Positions 52,978 through 60,936 of a DNA stretch of 64,000 nucleotides are shown here, piece by piece. The notes under the pieces are model-generated. The model did no database searches. It had not been told where the DNA came from and saw only the letters and a list, made by a program, of their open reading frames with translations. This stretch comes from Ga0077536 sp943370145. Its GTDB lineage: Bacteria > Pseudomonadota > Gammaproteobacteria > Ga0077536. Made by a program: the position numbers and the translations under genes. Positions within the stretch are counted from its first letter, which is position 1. Every line of letters starts with the position of its first letter. The stretch covers positions 62,001 through 126,000 of the forward strand of contig CALRPY020000001.1 in assembly GCA_943370145.1 (NCBI GenBank). Reading direction: 5' to 3'.

Positions 52978-53919
52978 TCAGATTTCGACGTGCATGCCGT
53001 CGTGGGCGACTTCCCAGCCCGCCGCTTCGACGGCGCGCCGCTCCGGCGTGCCGGAAATGAGGATCGGATTCGTCGTGTTGATGTGGATGAAAATCTTCCG
53101 TGCGATGCCGAGTCCCTCGAACGCGGCCATCGTCCCGGCCGGCCCGGACACGCTGAGATGCCCCATCCGGTTGCCGGTCTTCACGCCTACGCCATCGCGT
53201 ATCATTTCGTCGTCCACCCACAGCGTGCCATCGAAGAAGACGAGCGACGCGCCGCGGATGCGCCCGGCCAGTTCGGGCGTCATGCGCGCGCAGCCCGGTA
53301 TGTAGTAGAAGCGCCGCCCCGAAACCTTGTCCCTGATCTCGAGCGCCACCGTATCCTCGGTCACGGCGCCGACGTCGACGCCCCGCTGCGTGTCCTCGAG
53401 CCACAGTGCAACCTTGCCTGGCACCGCGAACGCGGTCACGCTGCAACCCAGCGCCCCACCGTCCGCACGCAGCGGTTCGAAGGCCTGCTCGAGGGCGACC
53501 GGGTGGCGTTGCACGAAGGCGGGGTTCAGTACGTTGAAAATCGAGTTCGCGGCCAGCACGTCGAGCACGCGCCGGGTCGCGTAGAGATTGAAGGCCTGCG
53601 ACTCGCGCAGGCTCAGGAGACCGGTGACGTGGTCGACGTCGGCATTCGTGAGCACCACCGCCTGGATAGGACTTGCCCGCAGCGGCCCGTCCGCTGCCGG
53701 TTGCAGCACCGGGTTGTCGCCAATCTGCTGCCTCAGATCCGGTGACGCGTTGCACAGCAGCCAGTGCAAGCCATCACAGCTGACCGCAATCGATGACTGC
53801 GTGCGCTTCGGTGCGGCCGGGTCGCCGGCGCGCGCACGCCGGCTGTTCGGGTGATTGCAGTTCCACTGCGGATAGCCGCCACCTGCGGCCGAACCCAGCA
53901 CCCTGATGTGCATTGCCAC
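52978..53919 (-). CDS. pqqB: Pyrroloquinoline quinone biosynthesis protein PqqB
   Basis: A 313-residue metallo-beta-lactamase-fold protein. The N-terminus MHIRVLGSAAGGGYPQWNCNH is diagnostic. The metal site includes NADVDHVTGLLSLRE. PqqB hydroxylates the glutamate-tyrosine intermediate in PQQ synthesis. Here it is on the minus strand behind moaD and moaE (six bases from moaE stop), about 3.9 kb from pqqA. The C-terminus INTTNPIL...EAAGWEVAHDG is typical. Confidence 0.95.
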   Translation of the reverse strand: MAMHIRVLGSAAGGGYPQWNCNHPNSRRARAGDPAAPKRTQSSIAVSCDGLHWLLCNASPDLRQQIGDNPVLQPAADGPLRASPIQAVVLTNADVDHVTGLLSLRESQAFNLYATRRVLDVLAANSIFNVLNPAFVQRHPVALEQAFEPLRADGGALGCSVTAFAVPGKVALWLEDTQRGVDVGAVTEDTVALEIRDKVSGRRFYYIPGCARMTPELAGRIRGASLVFFDGTLWVDDEMIRDGVGVKTGNRMGHLSVSGPAGTMAAFEGLGIARKIFIHINTTNPILISGTPERRAVEAAGWEVAHDGMHVEI

Positions 53920-53925
53920 TCCCCC

Positions 53926-54390
53926 CTATTCGTCCTGCCCCGCCTCGCGCGCGACACCGGACGTGTTACGCGCGACCCAGCGCTCGCCCTGCGCGGTCGT
54001 TTCCTTCTTCCAGAACGGCGCACGCGACTTCAGGTCTTCCATGATGTGCCGGCATGCCGTGAACGCCTCGGCCCGATGCGCCGACCACGCGGCGACGAGC
54101 ACGATCGGGTCGCCCGGCAGCACGAGACCCACGCGATGGATGACCAGCGTATCGAGCAGGGCCCAGCGGGCGGCGGCTTCGGCACAGATGGTTTCGAGAT
54201 GACGCTCGGTCATGCCCGGGTAGTGCTCGAGCGTCATGCGGGTGACCGCGTCGCCCTCGTTGAGATCGCGCATGCTGCCGACGAAGCTCGCACTCGCGCC
54301 GAACTGGCCGGGGCGCGCAAACCGCCGCCTCTCGTAGGCCGCGAGCTCGGCGTAGGGTTCGAACGGGGCGTCGCGTACGCTGACGCTCAT
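53926..54390 (-). CDS. moaE: Molybdopterin synthase large subunit
   Basis: A 154-residue MoaE. Typical segments are GASASFVGSMRDLNEGDAV, LEHYPGMTERHLETI, HRVGLVLPGDPIVLVAAWSAHRAEAF, and the catalytic lysine region LKSRAPFWKKE. With MoaD thiocarboxylate it adds the dithiolene sulfurs to precursor Z. The ATG at 54390 overlaps the moaD stop by four bases. The gene order moaD, moaE, pqqB on the minus strand forms one likely transcript. Confidence 0.95.
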   Translation of the reverse strand: MSVSVRDAPFEPYAELAAYERRRFARPGQFGASASFVGSMRDLNEGDAVTRMTLEHYPGMTERHLETICAEAAARWALLDTLVIHRVGLVLPGDPIVLVAAWSAHRAEAFTACRHIMEDLKSRAPFWKKETTAQGERWVARNTSGVAREAGQDE

Positions 54391-54638
54391 GTCGCCCCCC
54401 CGGTGACCGGCGGGAAGAAACCCACCTCGTCGCCCGGCGCGAGCACCCTGTCGGGCGCGCAGTAGTCCATGTTGACGGCACACAGCACGCGCGGCGGCAA
54501 GGCGTCCTCACCGGTCTGGCCGCACCAGACATCGGCCACCGTCATGCCCGGCGTATGGGCGATCCGCCGTTCACGCCAGCCGCGCGCCTCGGCAAGGCCC
54601 GCGAAGAGTTTCACTGATATCGCAGCGGCGCCGCTCAC
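54387..54638 (-). CDS. moaD: Molybdopterin synthase sulfur carrier subunit, Gly-Gly not terminal
   Basis: An 83-residue ubiquitin-fold protein: SVKLFAGLAEARGW at the start and LAPGDEVGFFPPVTGGAT at the end. MoaD normally ends in Gly-Gly, whose carboxylate is adenylated and thiolated. Here Ala-Thr follow before the stop, which overlaps the moaE start. The seven-G run coding for this region (54396-54402 on the plus strand as C's) is a place where a sequencing slip could matter, but no single-base shift yields an immediate Gly-Gly stop. It may need trimming, or be functionally served by the AOR-linked MoaD-like protein. Confidence 0.88.
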   Translation of the reverse strand: MSGAAAISVKLFAGLAEARGWRERRIAHTPGMTVADVWCGQTGEDALPPRVLCAVNMDYCAPDRVLAPGDEVGFFPPVTGGAT

Positions 54639-54712
54639 GTTTACCTTCTCACACAGGTTTCTGTACAGTTGCGGCCGATTCTAGCGCACCCGCCGGCAAC
54701 CGGAGCAATTCG

Positions 54713-55198
<486 letters not shown>

Positions 55199-55234
55199 CG
55201 CCCCGCGCGGCGCAGGCCTGGGACAGCCTGCGTT

Positions 55235-55660
55235 TCAGGTGTTGCTACGCGCAAATTCCTGCAACAGTTCCAGCGCGACCCCGGGTTTGGCGCCCAGCGC
55301 CGAAGGCTCGAAACCATGCTGGAAGAACGGCGCATAACCCGGGTGCGCCACGACATCGGAAGCGTCGAGTCGCCGGAAGCCCATCCGCCAGTTCGCGAAG
55401 GCGCGCTCGTCGATCGGGCTGCGGTCGATCTCGAACACATCGCTGTGCCGCGGGTCGCGGTGCACCCGCGCGAGGGTGGCGTCGACCGCCTCTTCCTCGC
55501 CTTCCAGGACCTGCATGAAAGAGCCACCCGCGTAGAGCAGCATGCCCGTCAGGCCGCTGGGTTCGTTGTTGCGCACGGACGCCTCGAGGATGTCCTGGAG
55601 CGCGCTCGCATCCACCGCGTGATTTGCAGTGCTGACGTAAATGACTCTTACGAGTCCCAT
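55235..55660 (-). CDS. BLUF-domain blue-light sensor protein
   Basis: A 141-residue stand-alone BLUF protein binding FAD. The photoactive Tyr8 (RVIYVS), Asn32 (VRNNEPSGLTGMLLY) and Gln50 (SFMQVLEG) match the AppA residues Tyr21, Asn45 and Gln63. The conserved NWRMGF strand is also present. A short C-terminal tail follows, with no GGDEF, EAL or other output domain, so it must act by protein-protein contact. I chose the ATG at 55660 as the domain begins at residue 3. It lies between moaC and the pterin dehydratase gene; why a light sensor is here is unknown. Confidence 0.9.
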   Translation of the reverse strand: MGLVRVIYVSTANHAVDASALQDILEASVRNNEPSGLTGMLLYAGGSFMQVLEGEEEAVDATLARVHRDPRHSDVFEIDRSPIDERAFANWRMGFRRLDASDVVAHPGYAPFFQHGFEPSALGAKPGVALELLQEFARSNT

Positions 55661-55773
55661 CCTGCCTCCATGATTGGCGAGCGAAGCGGCTTCGGCGGGC
55701 GCGCCGGGAACGCCCTGATTCACGGCCGAATCAGGCCAAAAACCGGGGCGTGGCTCCCGCCGAATTGTATCGG

Positions 55774-56154
55774 TCAGTCATATTTCATGTATTTGAAGCG
55801 CGGGTCCTCCGGCGTACCCTCCAGCGGGCTGTCCTCGTCCGGACGCCACATCAGCACCTCGTCCATTTTCCTCGCCAAGGCGAAATCCTTGTCCGTGATG
55901 CCTTTGGCAGCGTGATTCTGCAATTTGACGGTGACGAACGCGTAGGACACGTTCAGGTCCGGGTGGTGCCAGGCCGCCTCCGCAAGGTGGCCGATCGTGT
56001 TGACCGCCATCAGCGTGCTCTTCCAGCCGGAAGTCTTGTAGGTTCGGCGTATCCAGCCATCCTTCAGCTTCCACTCGGGCAGTTCCGCGGCGAGCAGCGC
56101 CTCGACCTCGGCGTCAGTGTAGATTTTCTCCGACTTCTTCTCGCGCCAGCCCAT
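55774..56154 (-). CDS. Pterin-4a-carbinolamine dehydratase (PCD/DCoH family)
   Basis: A 126-residue protein with the PCD motif: HLAEAAWHHPDLNVSYAFVT with His63-His64-Pro65, then His81 (QNHAAKG) and Asp88. The family dehydrates 4a-hydroxytetrahydropterins. A PCD gene is part of the tetrahydromethanopterin cluster of methylotrophs, where it is needed for cofactor synthesis, and PCD-like proteins also take part in Moco enzymes. There is no phenylalanine hydroxylase in the window. It lies 23 bases downstream of the MfnB homologue on the same strand, so a role in pterin-cofactor supply is likely. Confidence 0.9.
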   Translation of the reverse strand: MGWREKKSEKIYTDAEVEALLAAELPEWKLKDGWIRRTYKTSGWKSTLMAVNTIGHLAEAAWHHPDLNVSYAFVTVKLQNHAAKGITDKDFALARKMDEVLMWRPDEDSPLEGTPEDPRFKYMKYD

Positions 56155-56177
56155 GGGTGTTTCTCCTCAAGTTTGCG

Positions 56178-56870
56178 TCAATTGTCCGGATCGAATGCCG
56201 GGATGCCCGCGCGCAGGGCGCGCACCTTCGCCACGTCGATGCTTCCCGTACGCTCCGAGTCGTTGCACATGGCGCCGCGAAAGCCCAGGTAATCCGGTGC
56301 GTACCTGCGCAGTGGCGCGATGTCATCGAGGCTGAGGCGCCCGGCCAGCCCGGTCAGGAGCCCAAGCTCGCGCGACCGGCAGACAAAAGCCTGCAGGGCG
56401 TCCGCGGACATCAGTTCACGCAGTGATGGCCCCGATTTCACGGCCGTATCGAGCATCACGCCGACGATGCCGGTGGCGGCCAGCCGGGCCAGGTCGGCGG
56501 CATCTGGCGGTTCTTCGGCGAAACAGACCACGATGACCCTCGCCGCCGCCTGGCAGGCGCGACGCAGGGCCTCCAGCATGGCGGGCGCCGGCGCATGGGC
56601 ATACGCGCCGACCTTCACGTAGGCGGCTCCGGCCGCTCGGCTTGCCGCCACCCGCATCGGAATTGCCGACGGTGTTTCCCAGCAGTCGCCAATCGTCGCG
56701 CTGATTTGAAAGCGTGAACCCAGCGTTCCAGAGACCTCCGCGATGATCGCCGAGTCGACCTCGCCGAGTGCGCCACGCGCCGGGTCCTTGAGATCAATCC
56801 AGTCGACGCCACAGTCGGCCACGATCCGCGCCTCGGCGAGGTTGCGCACGCTGGCAAGCATCGCGGTCAT
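56178..56870 (-). CDS. MfnB-like (5-formylfuran-3-yl)methyl phosphate synthase
   Basis: A 230-residue TIM-barrel protein of the MfnB/COG1891 family. The N-terminus MLASVRNLAEARIVADCGVD, then WIDLKDPARGALGEV, is diagnostic. Lys28 and Lys145 (DTAVKSGPS) stand where the archaeal enzyme has its catalytic lysines. MfnB makes the furan phosphate of methanofuran from glyceraldehyde-3-phosphate; in bacteria it occurs mainly in methylotrophs with the H4MPT/methanofuran formaldehyde pathway. The stop of the DUF447 gene overlaps its start by four bases. Its presence suggests that pathway, but no fae, mtd, mch or fhc gene is in the window. Confidence 0.88.
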   Translation of the reverse strand: MTAMLASVRNLAEARIVADCGVDWIDLKDPARGALGEVDSAIIAEVSGTLGSRFQISATIGDCWETPSAIPMRVAASRAAGAAYVKVGAYAHAPAPAMLEALRRACQAAARVIVVCFAEEPPDAADLARLAATGIVGVMLDTAVKSGPSLRELMSADALQAFVCRSRELGLLTGLAGRLSLDDIAPLRRYAPDYLGFRGAMCNDSERTGSIDVAKVRALRAGIPAFDPDN

Positions 56871-57538
56871 CGCGCGAGTCGTCCCGCTTCAAGCGCGTGT
56901 CGCGGGTGGCCCGCGACCGCCGCGATCAGCCAGGACCAGGCGTCGAGTTCGCGGGCCCCGGCAGTCTTGTCGACCGCCACGCGCAGGCGCAGCAGTTCGT
57001 CGACCACGGCCACCGGGTCCAGCCAGTCCAGCCGTGAAACCAGGACCGAGGCCTCGATCACGGCGGACTGCGCGCGGTTGTAGCCGGTGAACGGGGCATG
57101 CATCTGACGCGCGACGACCCGGCAGGTGAATTCGGGGCGCATCGGGTCGTCCCGGCTCGTGACGACCTGCAGTTCCCAGTGCGCGAGCGGTTCCGCCAGG
57201 CGAGGCACCGGCACGTGGGCGCTCGCCACCGTGGGCCAGTCGCGGCGCCCGGTCAGGCAACCGGCGATGACGCGCACGTCATCAGTGAAATTGAGGACCG
57301 CCTGCCCCTGCGCGCGCAGGTTCTGCAAGGTCTGGGACGGGTGAAACGGCGCAAGCAGGACTTCGTCGCCGCGCATCCGGTAACCGAGCGGTGTCAGGTG
57401 AACGCGCCCGTCCGGATGCAGCGTGGACACGATCGCCTCTCGGATGAAATCACCCACGCGGCACCACGCTGTCGCATTCACCGCAAGAGGAGCGCACCGC
57501 ATCAATTCGGTCCATTTCAACCAGCCCCCACCGGGCAT
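56867..57538 (-). CDS. DUF447 family flavin-binding protein
   Basis: A protein of up to 223 residues with the DUF447 pattern: FIREAIVSTLHPDGRVHLTPLGYRMRGDEVLLAPF, then LRAQGQAVLNFTDDV and the YNRAQSAVIEASVLVSRLDWL segment. DUF447 proteins have a split-barrel flavin fold and are found in archaea and in methylotrophic bacteria with H4MPT. The function is unknown. Family sequence begins near the GTG at 57457 (VGDFIREAIVS), which may be the true start, giving 196 residues. It precedes mfnB (four-base overlap) and PCD, and is divergent from pqqA. Confidence 0.8.
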   Translation of the reverse strand: MPGGGWLKWTELMRCAPLAVNATAWCRVGDFIREAIVSTLHPDGRVHLTPLGYRMRGDEVLLAPFHPSQTLQNLRAQGQAVLNFTDDVRVIAGCLTGRRDWPTVASAHVPVPRLAEPLAHWELQVVTSRDDPMRPEFTCRVVARQMHAPFTGYNRAQSAVIEASVLVSRLDWLDPVAVVDELLRLRVAVDKTAGARELDAWSWLIAAVAGHPRHALEAGRLAR

Positions 57539-57774
57539 GCAATGAAATCAACCAGTCACGCGGCTGACAGCGGCCCCGCAGTCGTCGGCCCGGTCGCGCA
57601 GGGAACACTAAGTAACTGTTTCCAAATGAAGTCATTGTTTTCTGCAGATGGACATCAATCTGGCACGTTCGATGCGAATACGAAAGCGAGCGCAGAGATG
57701 TAATTCTCGCAGCGCGGGAGGCCAGCCTCAACGGCTCGCCAGTGGGTTCCGGCTTTGATAACGGGAGAAGACAC

Positions 57775-57849
57775 ATGACTTGGGAAACTCCGTCTTTCGA
57801 CGACGTGCGTTTCGGCTTCGAAGTCACGATGTACATCAACAACCGTTGA
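57775..57849 (+). CDS. pqqA: PQQ precursor peptide PqqA
   Basis: A 24-residue peptide that serves as the backbone for PQQ. The sequence holds the fused residues Glu16 and Tyr20 in FEVTMY, the canonical E-x3-Y pair, and starts MTWETPSF as usual. The ribosome-binding site is GGGAGAAG nine bases before the ATG. PqqD binds this peptide and PqqE forms the Glu-Tyr carbon bond. The gene is followed by a hairpin and then pqqC; pqqB lies elsewhere (52978-53919). Confidence 0.93.
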   Translation: MTWETPSFDDVRFGFEVTMYINNR

Positions 57850-57870
57850 TTCCGTGACGAATGCCGCCCG

Positions 57871-57902
57871 GGGGCCCTCACCGGCCCTTCGGGTTCGGCC
57901 CC
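57871..57902 (+). terminator. Hairpin between pqqA and pqqC
   Basis: An outer stem GGGGCC / GGCCCC (57871-57876 and 57897-57902) encloses a smaller CCC-TTC-GGG hairpin. No T-tract follows, so readthrough is expected. A hairpin at this spot would help keep pqqA mRNA far more abundant than pqqCDE, as in other PQQ operons. It also makes the ATG at 57861 a poor start for pqqC. Confidence 0.45.
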
Positions 57903-57923
57903 AGACCAGCCCGGACCAGCAGC

Positions 57924-58679
57924 GTGATCGAGCATTCCATCAAACGCCGGCCCAGCGCCGACCCCGCGTGGACACGCGAAGAATTTTCCCGGCGACTCCG
58001 TGACAAGGAGCGCTACTACCACATCCACCACCCTTTCCACGTGCGGATGAACCAGGGCGGACTGGACCGCGACGCCGTGCAGGGTTGGGTCGCAAATCGC
58101 TTCTACTACCAGACCAGCATACCCTTGAAGGATGCCGCGATCCTCGCCAACTGCGGCGATCGGCACACGCGGCGCCTGTGGATCCAGCGCATCATCGACC
58201 ACGATGGCACCACTGACGAGGACGGCGGGATCGAAGCCTGGCTGCAGCTCGGCGAAGCGGTGGGACTCAGCCGCGCAACGCTGGAGAATGAAACGCTGGT
58301 GCTGCCGGGGGTCCGCTTCGCGGTCGACGCCTATGTGAACTTCGCACGCCGCGCAAGCTTCGAGGAAGCGGCCTGCTCGTCGCTGACGGAACTCTTCGCG
58401 CCGACGATACACCAGCGTCGGCTCGACAACTGGCCGGAAATCTATCCGTGGATCGACGAACGCGGCTATCGCTATTTCCGCAAACGGCTGAGCGAGGCCC
58501 GCCGCGACGTGGAGCACGGCCTTGCCGTGACACTCGAGCATTTCGTCACGCGCAGCGACCAGGAGTACGCGCTGTCCATCCTCCAGTTCAAGCTCAACGT
58601 TTTGTGGACGATGCTGGATGCGATGTGGATGGCGTACATTGAACACAAACCTCCATTCTTCAGTTGCGAACATGACTGA
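57924..58679 (+). CDS. pqqC: Pyrroloquinoline-quinone synthase
   Basis: A 251-residue (from the GTG) helical enzyme that catalyses the last ring closure and oxidation of PQQ. Typical sequence: DKERYYHIHHPFHVRMNQGG, NRFYYQTSIPLKDAAILANC and SSLTELFAPTIHQRRLDNWP. I took the GTG at 57924 (VIEHSIKRR) since it gives exactly the family length; the in-frame ATG at 57861 adds 21 residues with no family match and sits in the hairpin. It overlaps pqqD by eight bases. Confidence 0.95.
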   Translation: MIEHSIKRRPSADPAWTREEFSRRLRDKERYYHIHHPFHVRMNQGGLDRDAVQGWVANRFYYQTSIPLKDAAILANCGDRHTRRLWIQRIIDHDGTTDEDGGIEAWLQLGEAVGLSRATLENETLVLPGVRFAVDAYVNFARRASFEEAACSSLTELFAPTIHQRRLDNWPEIYPWIDERGYRYFRKRLSEARRDVEHGLAVTLEHFVTRSDQEYALSILQFKLNVLWTMLDAMWMAYIEHKPPFFSCEHD

Positions 58680-58962
58680 ACAGGCGATCGGTCCCGACAC
58701 GGTGCCGAAAATCTCCCCGATGTTCCGCTTGCAGTGGGAAGAGGCGCAGGCCTGCCACGTGCTGTTGTACCCGGAGGGCATGGTCAAGCTGTCCGGCAGC
58801 GCCGGCCAGATCATGACGCGCATCGACGGCAAGTCACCGGTGTCGGCGATGTTGGCTGAATTACGCGCGGCATTTCCCGGCGCCGATCTCGAAACCGACG
58901 TCTACAAGTTCCTGGAGGCCGCCTATGACCGCGGATGGCTCCGTACCGTCAACGCACGGTAA
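58672..58962 (+). CDS. pqqD: PqqA-binding protein PqqD
   Basis: A 96-residue winged-helix peptide chaperone. Typical segments are ISPMFRLQWEEAQACHVLLYPEGMVKLS and ETDVYKFLEAAYDRGWL. PqqD binds PqqA and presents it to PqqE. Its ATG lies inside the end of pqqC, and pqqE begins 38 bases before its stop, so pqqC, pqqD and pqqE are tightly coupled. Confidence 0.94.
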   Translation: MTEQAIGPDTVPKISPMFRLQWEEAQACHVLLYPEGMVKLSGSAGQIMTRIDGKSPVSAMLAELRAAFPGADLETDVYKFLEAAYDRGWLRTVNAR

Positions 58963-60064
58963 ACCGCTCTGGCTGCTGGCCGAGCTGACCTACCGCTGTC
59001 CACTGCAGTGCCCTTACTGCTCCAATCCGGTCGACTATGCGCGTCATCGCGAGGAACTCAGCACCGAGCAGTGGATAGAGGTGCTGCGCCAGGCGCGGAA
59101 AATGGGCGCGGCCCAGCTCGGTTTCTCGGGCGGCGAGCCGCTCGTGCGCCAGGATCTCGAGCTCCTCATCGCCGAGGCACGCAGGCTCGGCTACTACACG
59201 AACCTCATCACCTCGGGCGTCGGCATGGACGAAGCCCGCGTCGCGGCGTTCAAGGAGGCCGGGCTCGACCACATCCAGATCAGCTTCCAGGCCAGCAGTG
59301 AAGAGCTGAACAACTATCTCGGCGGAACCGACAGCTTCGCGCACAAGTACGAGATGGCGCGGGTGGTCAAGAAGTACGACTACCCGATGGTGCTGAACAT
59401 CGTCATCCATCGGCAGAACATCGACCAGATCGAAGACATCATCCGCATGACCGTCGATCTCGACGCGGATTACGTCGAGCTCGCGAGCACCCAGTACTAC
59501 GGATGGTCCAAGGTCAACGCGGAACTGTTGCTGCCGACACGCGAGCAACTGGCGCGCGCGGAGCGTATTGCGCACGACTACCAGGCCCGCATGAAGGGCC
59601 GGATGAAGATCATCTACGTCGTGCCGGACTACTATGAAACGCGCCCGAAGGCCTGCATGAATGGCTGGGGCGCCATTTTCCTCACCGTCGCGCCCGACGG
59701 CGCCGCCCTGCCCTGCCATGCGGCACGGCAACTTCCCGGTTTCGACTTCCCGAACGTGAAGGATCACTCCATCGAGTGGATCTGGAACGAGTCACCGGCA
59801 TTCAATCGCTACCGGGGCCATGACTGGATGCGAGAGCCGTGCCGGAGTTGCCCGGATCGCAGCAAGGATTTCGGTGGCTGTCGCTGCCAGGCGTTCATGA
59901 TGACCGGCGACGCGACAAATGCGGATCCGGTGTGCGACAAGTCGGAGCATCATGCGGCGCTGGTCGCCGAAGTGGATCGCATCACCGCCCAGCCACTCGA
60001 TGCAGTGCGCGCCAAGCCCCTCCTGTTCCGCAATACGAAGAACTCCCGGCTGCTGTCGGACTGA
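58925..60064 (+). CDS. pqqE: PqqA peptide cyclase PqqE (radical SAM)
   Basis: A 379-residue radical SAM/SPASM enzyme that links Glu and Tyr of PqqA. The SAM cluster is CPLQCPYC (Cys25, Cys29, Cys32), then GFSGGEPLVRQDLE. The C-terminal SPASM domain for auxiliary clusters has CHAA, CRSCPDRSKDFGGCRCQAF and VCDKSEHH. Length and motifs are normal. It is the last gene of pqqACDE; folP follows on the opposite strand. Confidence 0.96.
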   Translation: MTADGSVPSTHGKPLWLLAELTYRCPLQCPYCSNPVDYARHREELSTEQWIEVLRQARKMGAAQLGFSGGEPLVRQDLELLIAEARRLGYYTNLITSGVGMDEARVAAFKEAGLDHIQISFQASSEELNNYLGGTDSFAHKYEMARVVKKYDYPMVLNIVIHRQNIDQIEDIIRMTVDLDADYVELASTQYYGWSKVNAELLLPTREQLARAERIAHDYQARMKGRMKIIYVVPDYYETRPKACMNGWGAIFLTVAPDGAALPCHAARQLPGFDFPNVKDHSIEWIWNESPAFNRYRGHDWMREPCRSCPDRSKDFGGCRCQAFMMTGDATNADPVCDKSEHHAALVAEVDRITAQPLDAVRAKPLLFRNTKNSRLLSD

Positions 60065-60090
60065 GCCGGGTAGCCCAGGCGCTTGGGCCC

Positions 60091-60936
60091 CTAGGCTTCC
60101 TGCCGAATGGCCCAGGCGACTTCCAGCGCCTGCCGGTTGGGTTTGACGTCATGCACCCTGAAAGCTCGCACGCCTGCGGCGGTACCGAGGGCGGTGGTCG
60201 CGCAGGTCGCACCGATCAGTTCCTGCGGACTCGTCTCGCGGCAGATCGCCCCCATGAAGCGCTTGCGGCTCGTACCGAGCAGGACGGGGAAGCCGAGCGC
60301 GACGATGCGTGGGAGTTCGCGCAACAGCGTGAGGTTGTGACTGCGGGTCTTGCCGAATCCGATGCCGGGATCGAGCAGGATGCGCTCGCGGGGAATGCCG
60401 GCTCTCAGGGCGGCGGCGGCACGCGCCGCCAGGAAGTCCGCCACCTCGGTGGTGACATCCTCGTAAGTCGGCGCCAGCTGCATGGTCTCAGGTGAGCCCT
60501 GCATGTGCATCAACACGATGCCCGCTCGGCGCTTGGCGACAATGTCGAGCATTCGGGGATCGGATGCGCCGCTGACGTCATTGACGATGTCGGCGCCCGC
60601 GTCGAGCGCGGCGGCGGCGACTATCGCCGAGCGCGTGTCGATACTGATTGCAAATCTGCCGGCCAGTTCGCGTCGCAGCGAGGCGACGACGGGCAACACC
60701 CTGGCCAGTTGCTCCTCGTCGGGCACCGGCAAGGCGCCCGGTCGAGTGCTTTCACCCCCGATATCGATGATCGAGGCCCCCTCCTCCAGCATCAGGCCCG
60801 CGTGCGCGAGCGATGCGGTCAGCGCCGTGTAGCGTCCACCGTCCGAGAAGCTGTCTGGCGTGACGTTCAGCACTCCCATGACCAGCGGCGCCTGCAGCGG
60901 ATCCGCCAGCCGTTCCAGCACACTGGCGTCAGTCAT
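60091..60936 (-). CDS. folP: Dihydropteroate synthase
   Basis: A 281-residue TIM-barrel enzyme that joins 6-hydroxymethyl-dihydropterin diphosphate with p-aminobenzoate. Motifs: MGVLNVTPDSFSDGGRY, IIDIGGESTRPGA, SIDTRSA, NDVSG, LLDPGIGFGKTRSHN and GTSRKRF. No resistance-type insertion is seen. The ATG at 60936 lies inside the end of the peptidase gene (8-base overlap). It is usually next to ftsH and glmM; here it stands beside PQQ genes and convergent to them. It could be the folate enzyme or a paralogue for another pterin; sequence looks like ordinary FolP. Confidence 0.93.
   Translation of the reverse strand: MTDASVLERLADPLQAPLVMGVLNVTPDSFSDGGRYTALTASLAHAGLMLEEGASIIDIGGESTRPGALPVPDEEQLARVLPVVASLRRELAGRFAISIDTRSAIVAAAALDAGADIVNDVSGASDPRMLDIVAKRRAGIVLMHMQGSPETMQLAPTYEDVTTEVADFLAARAAAALRAGIPRERILLDPGIGFGKTRSHNLTLLRELPRIVALGFPVLLGTSRKRFMGAICRETSPQELIGATCATTALGTAAGVRAFRVHDVKPNRQALEVAWAIRQEA

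Noticed and set aside
54639..54712. Palindrome CTGTACAG in the moaD-moaC spacer as an operator
   Set aside because: Only eight bases long and easily by chance; no second site.
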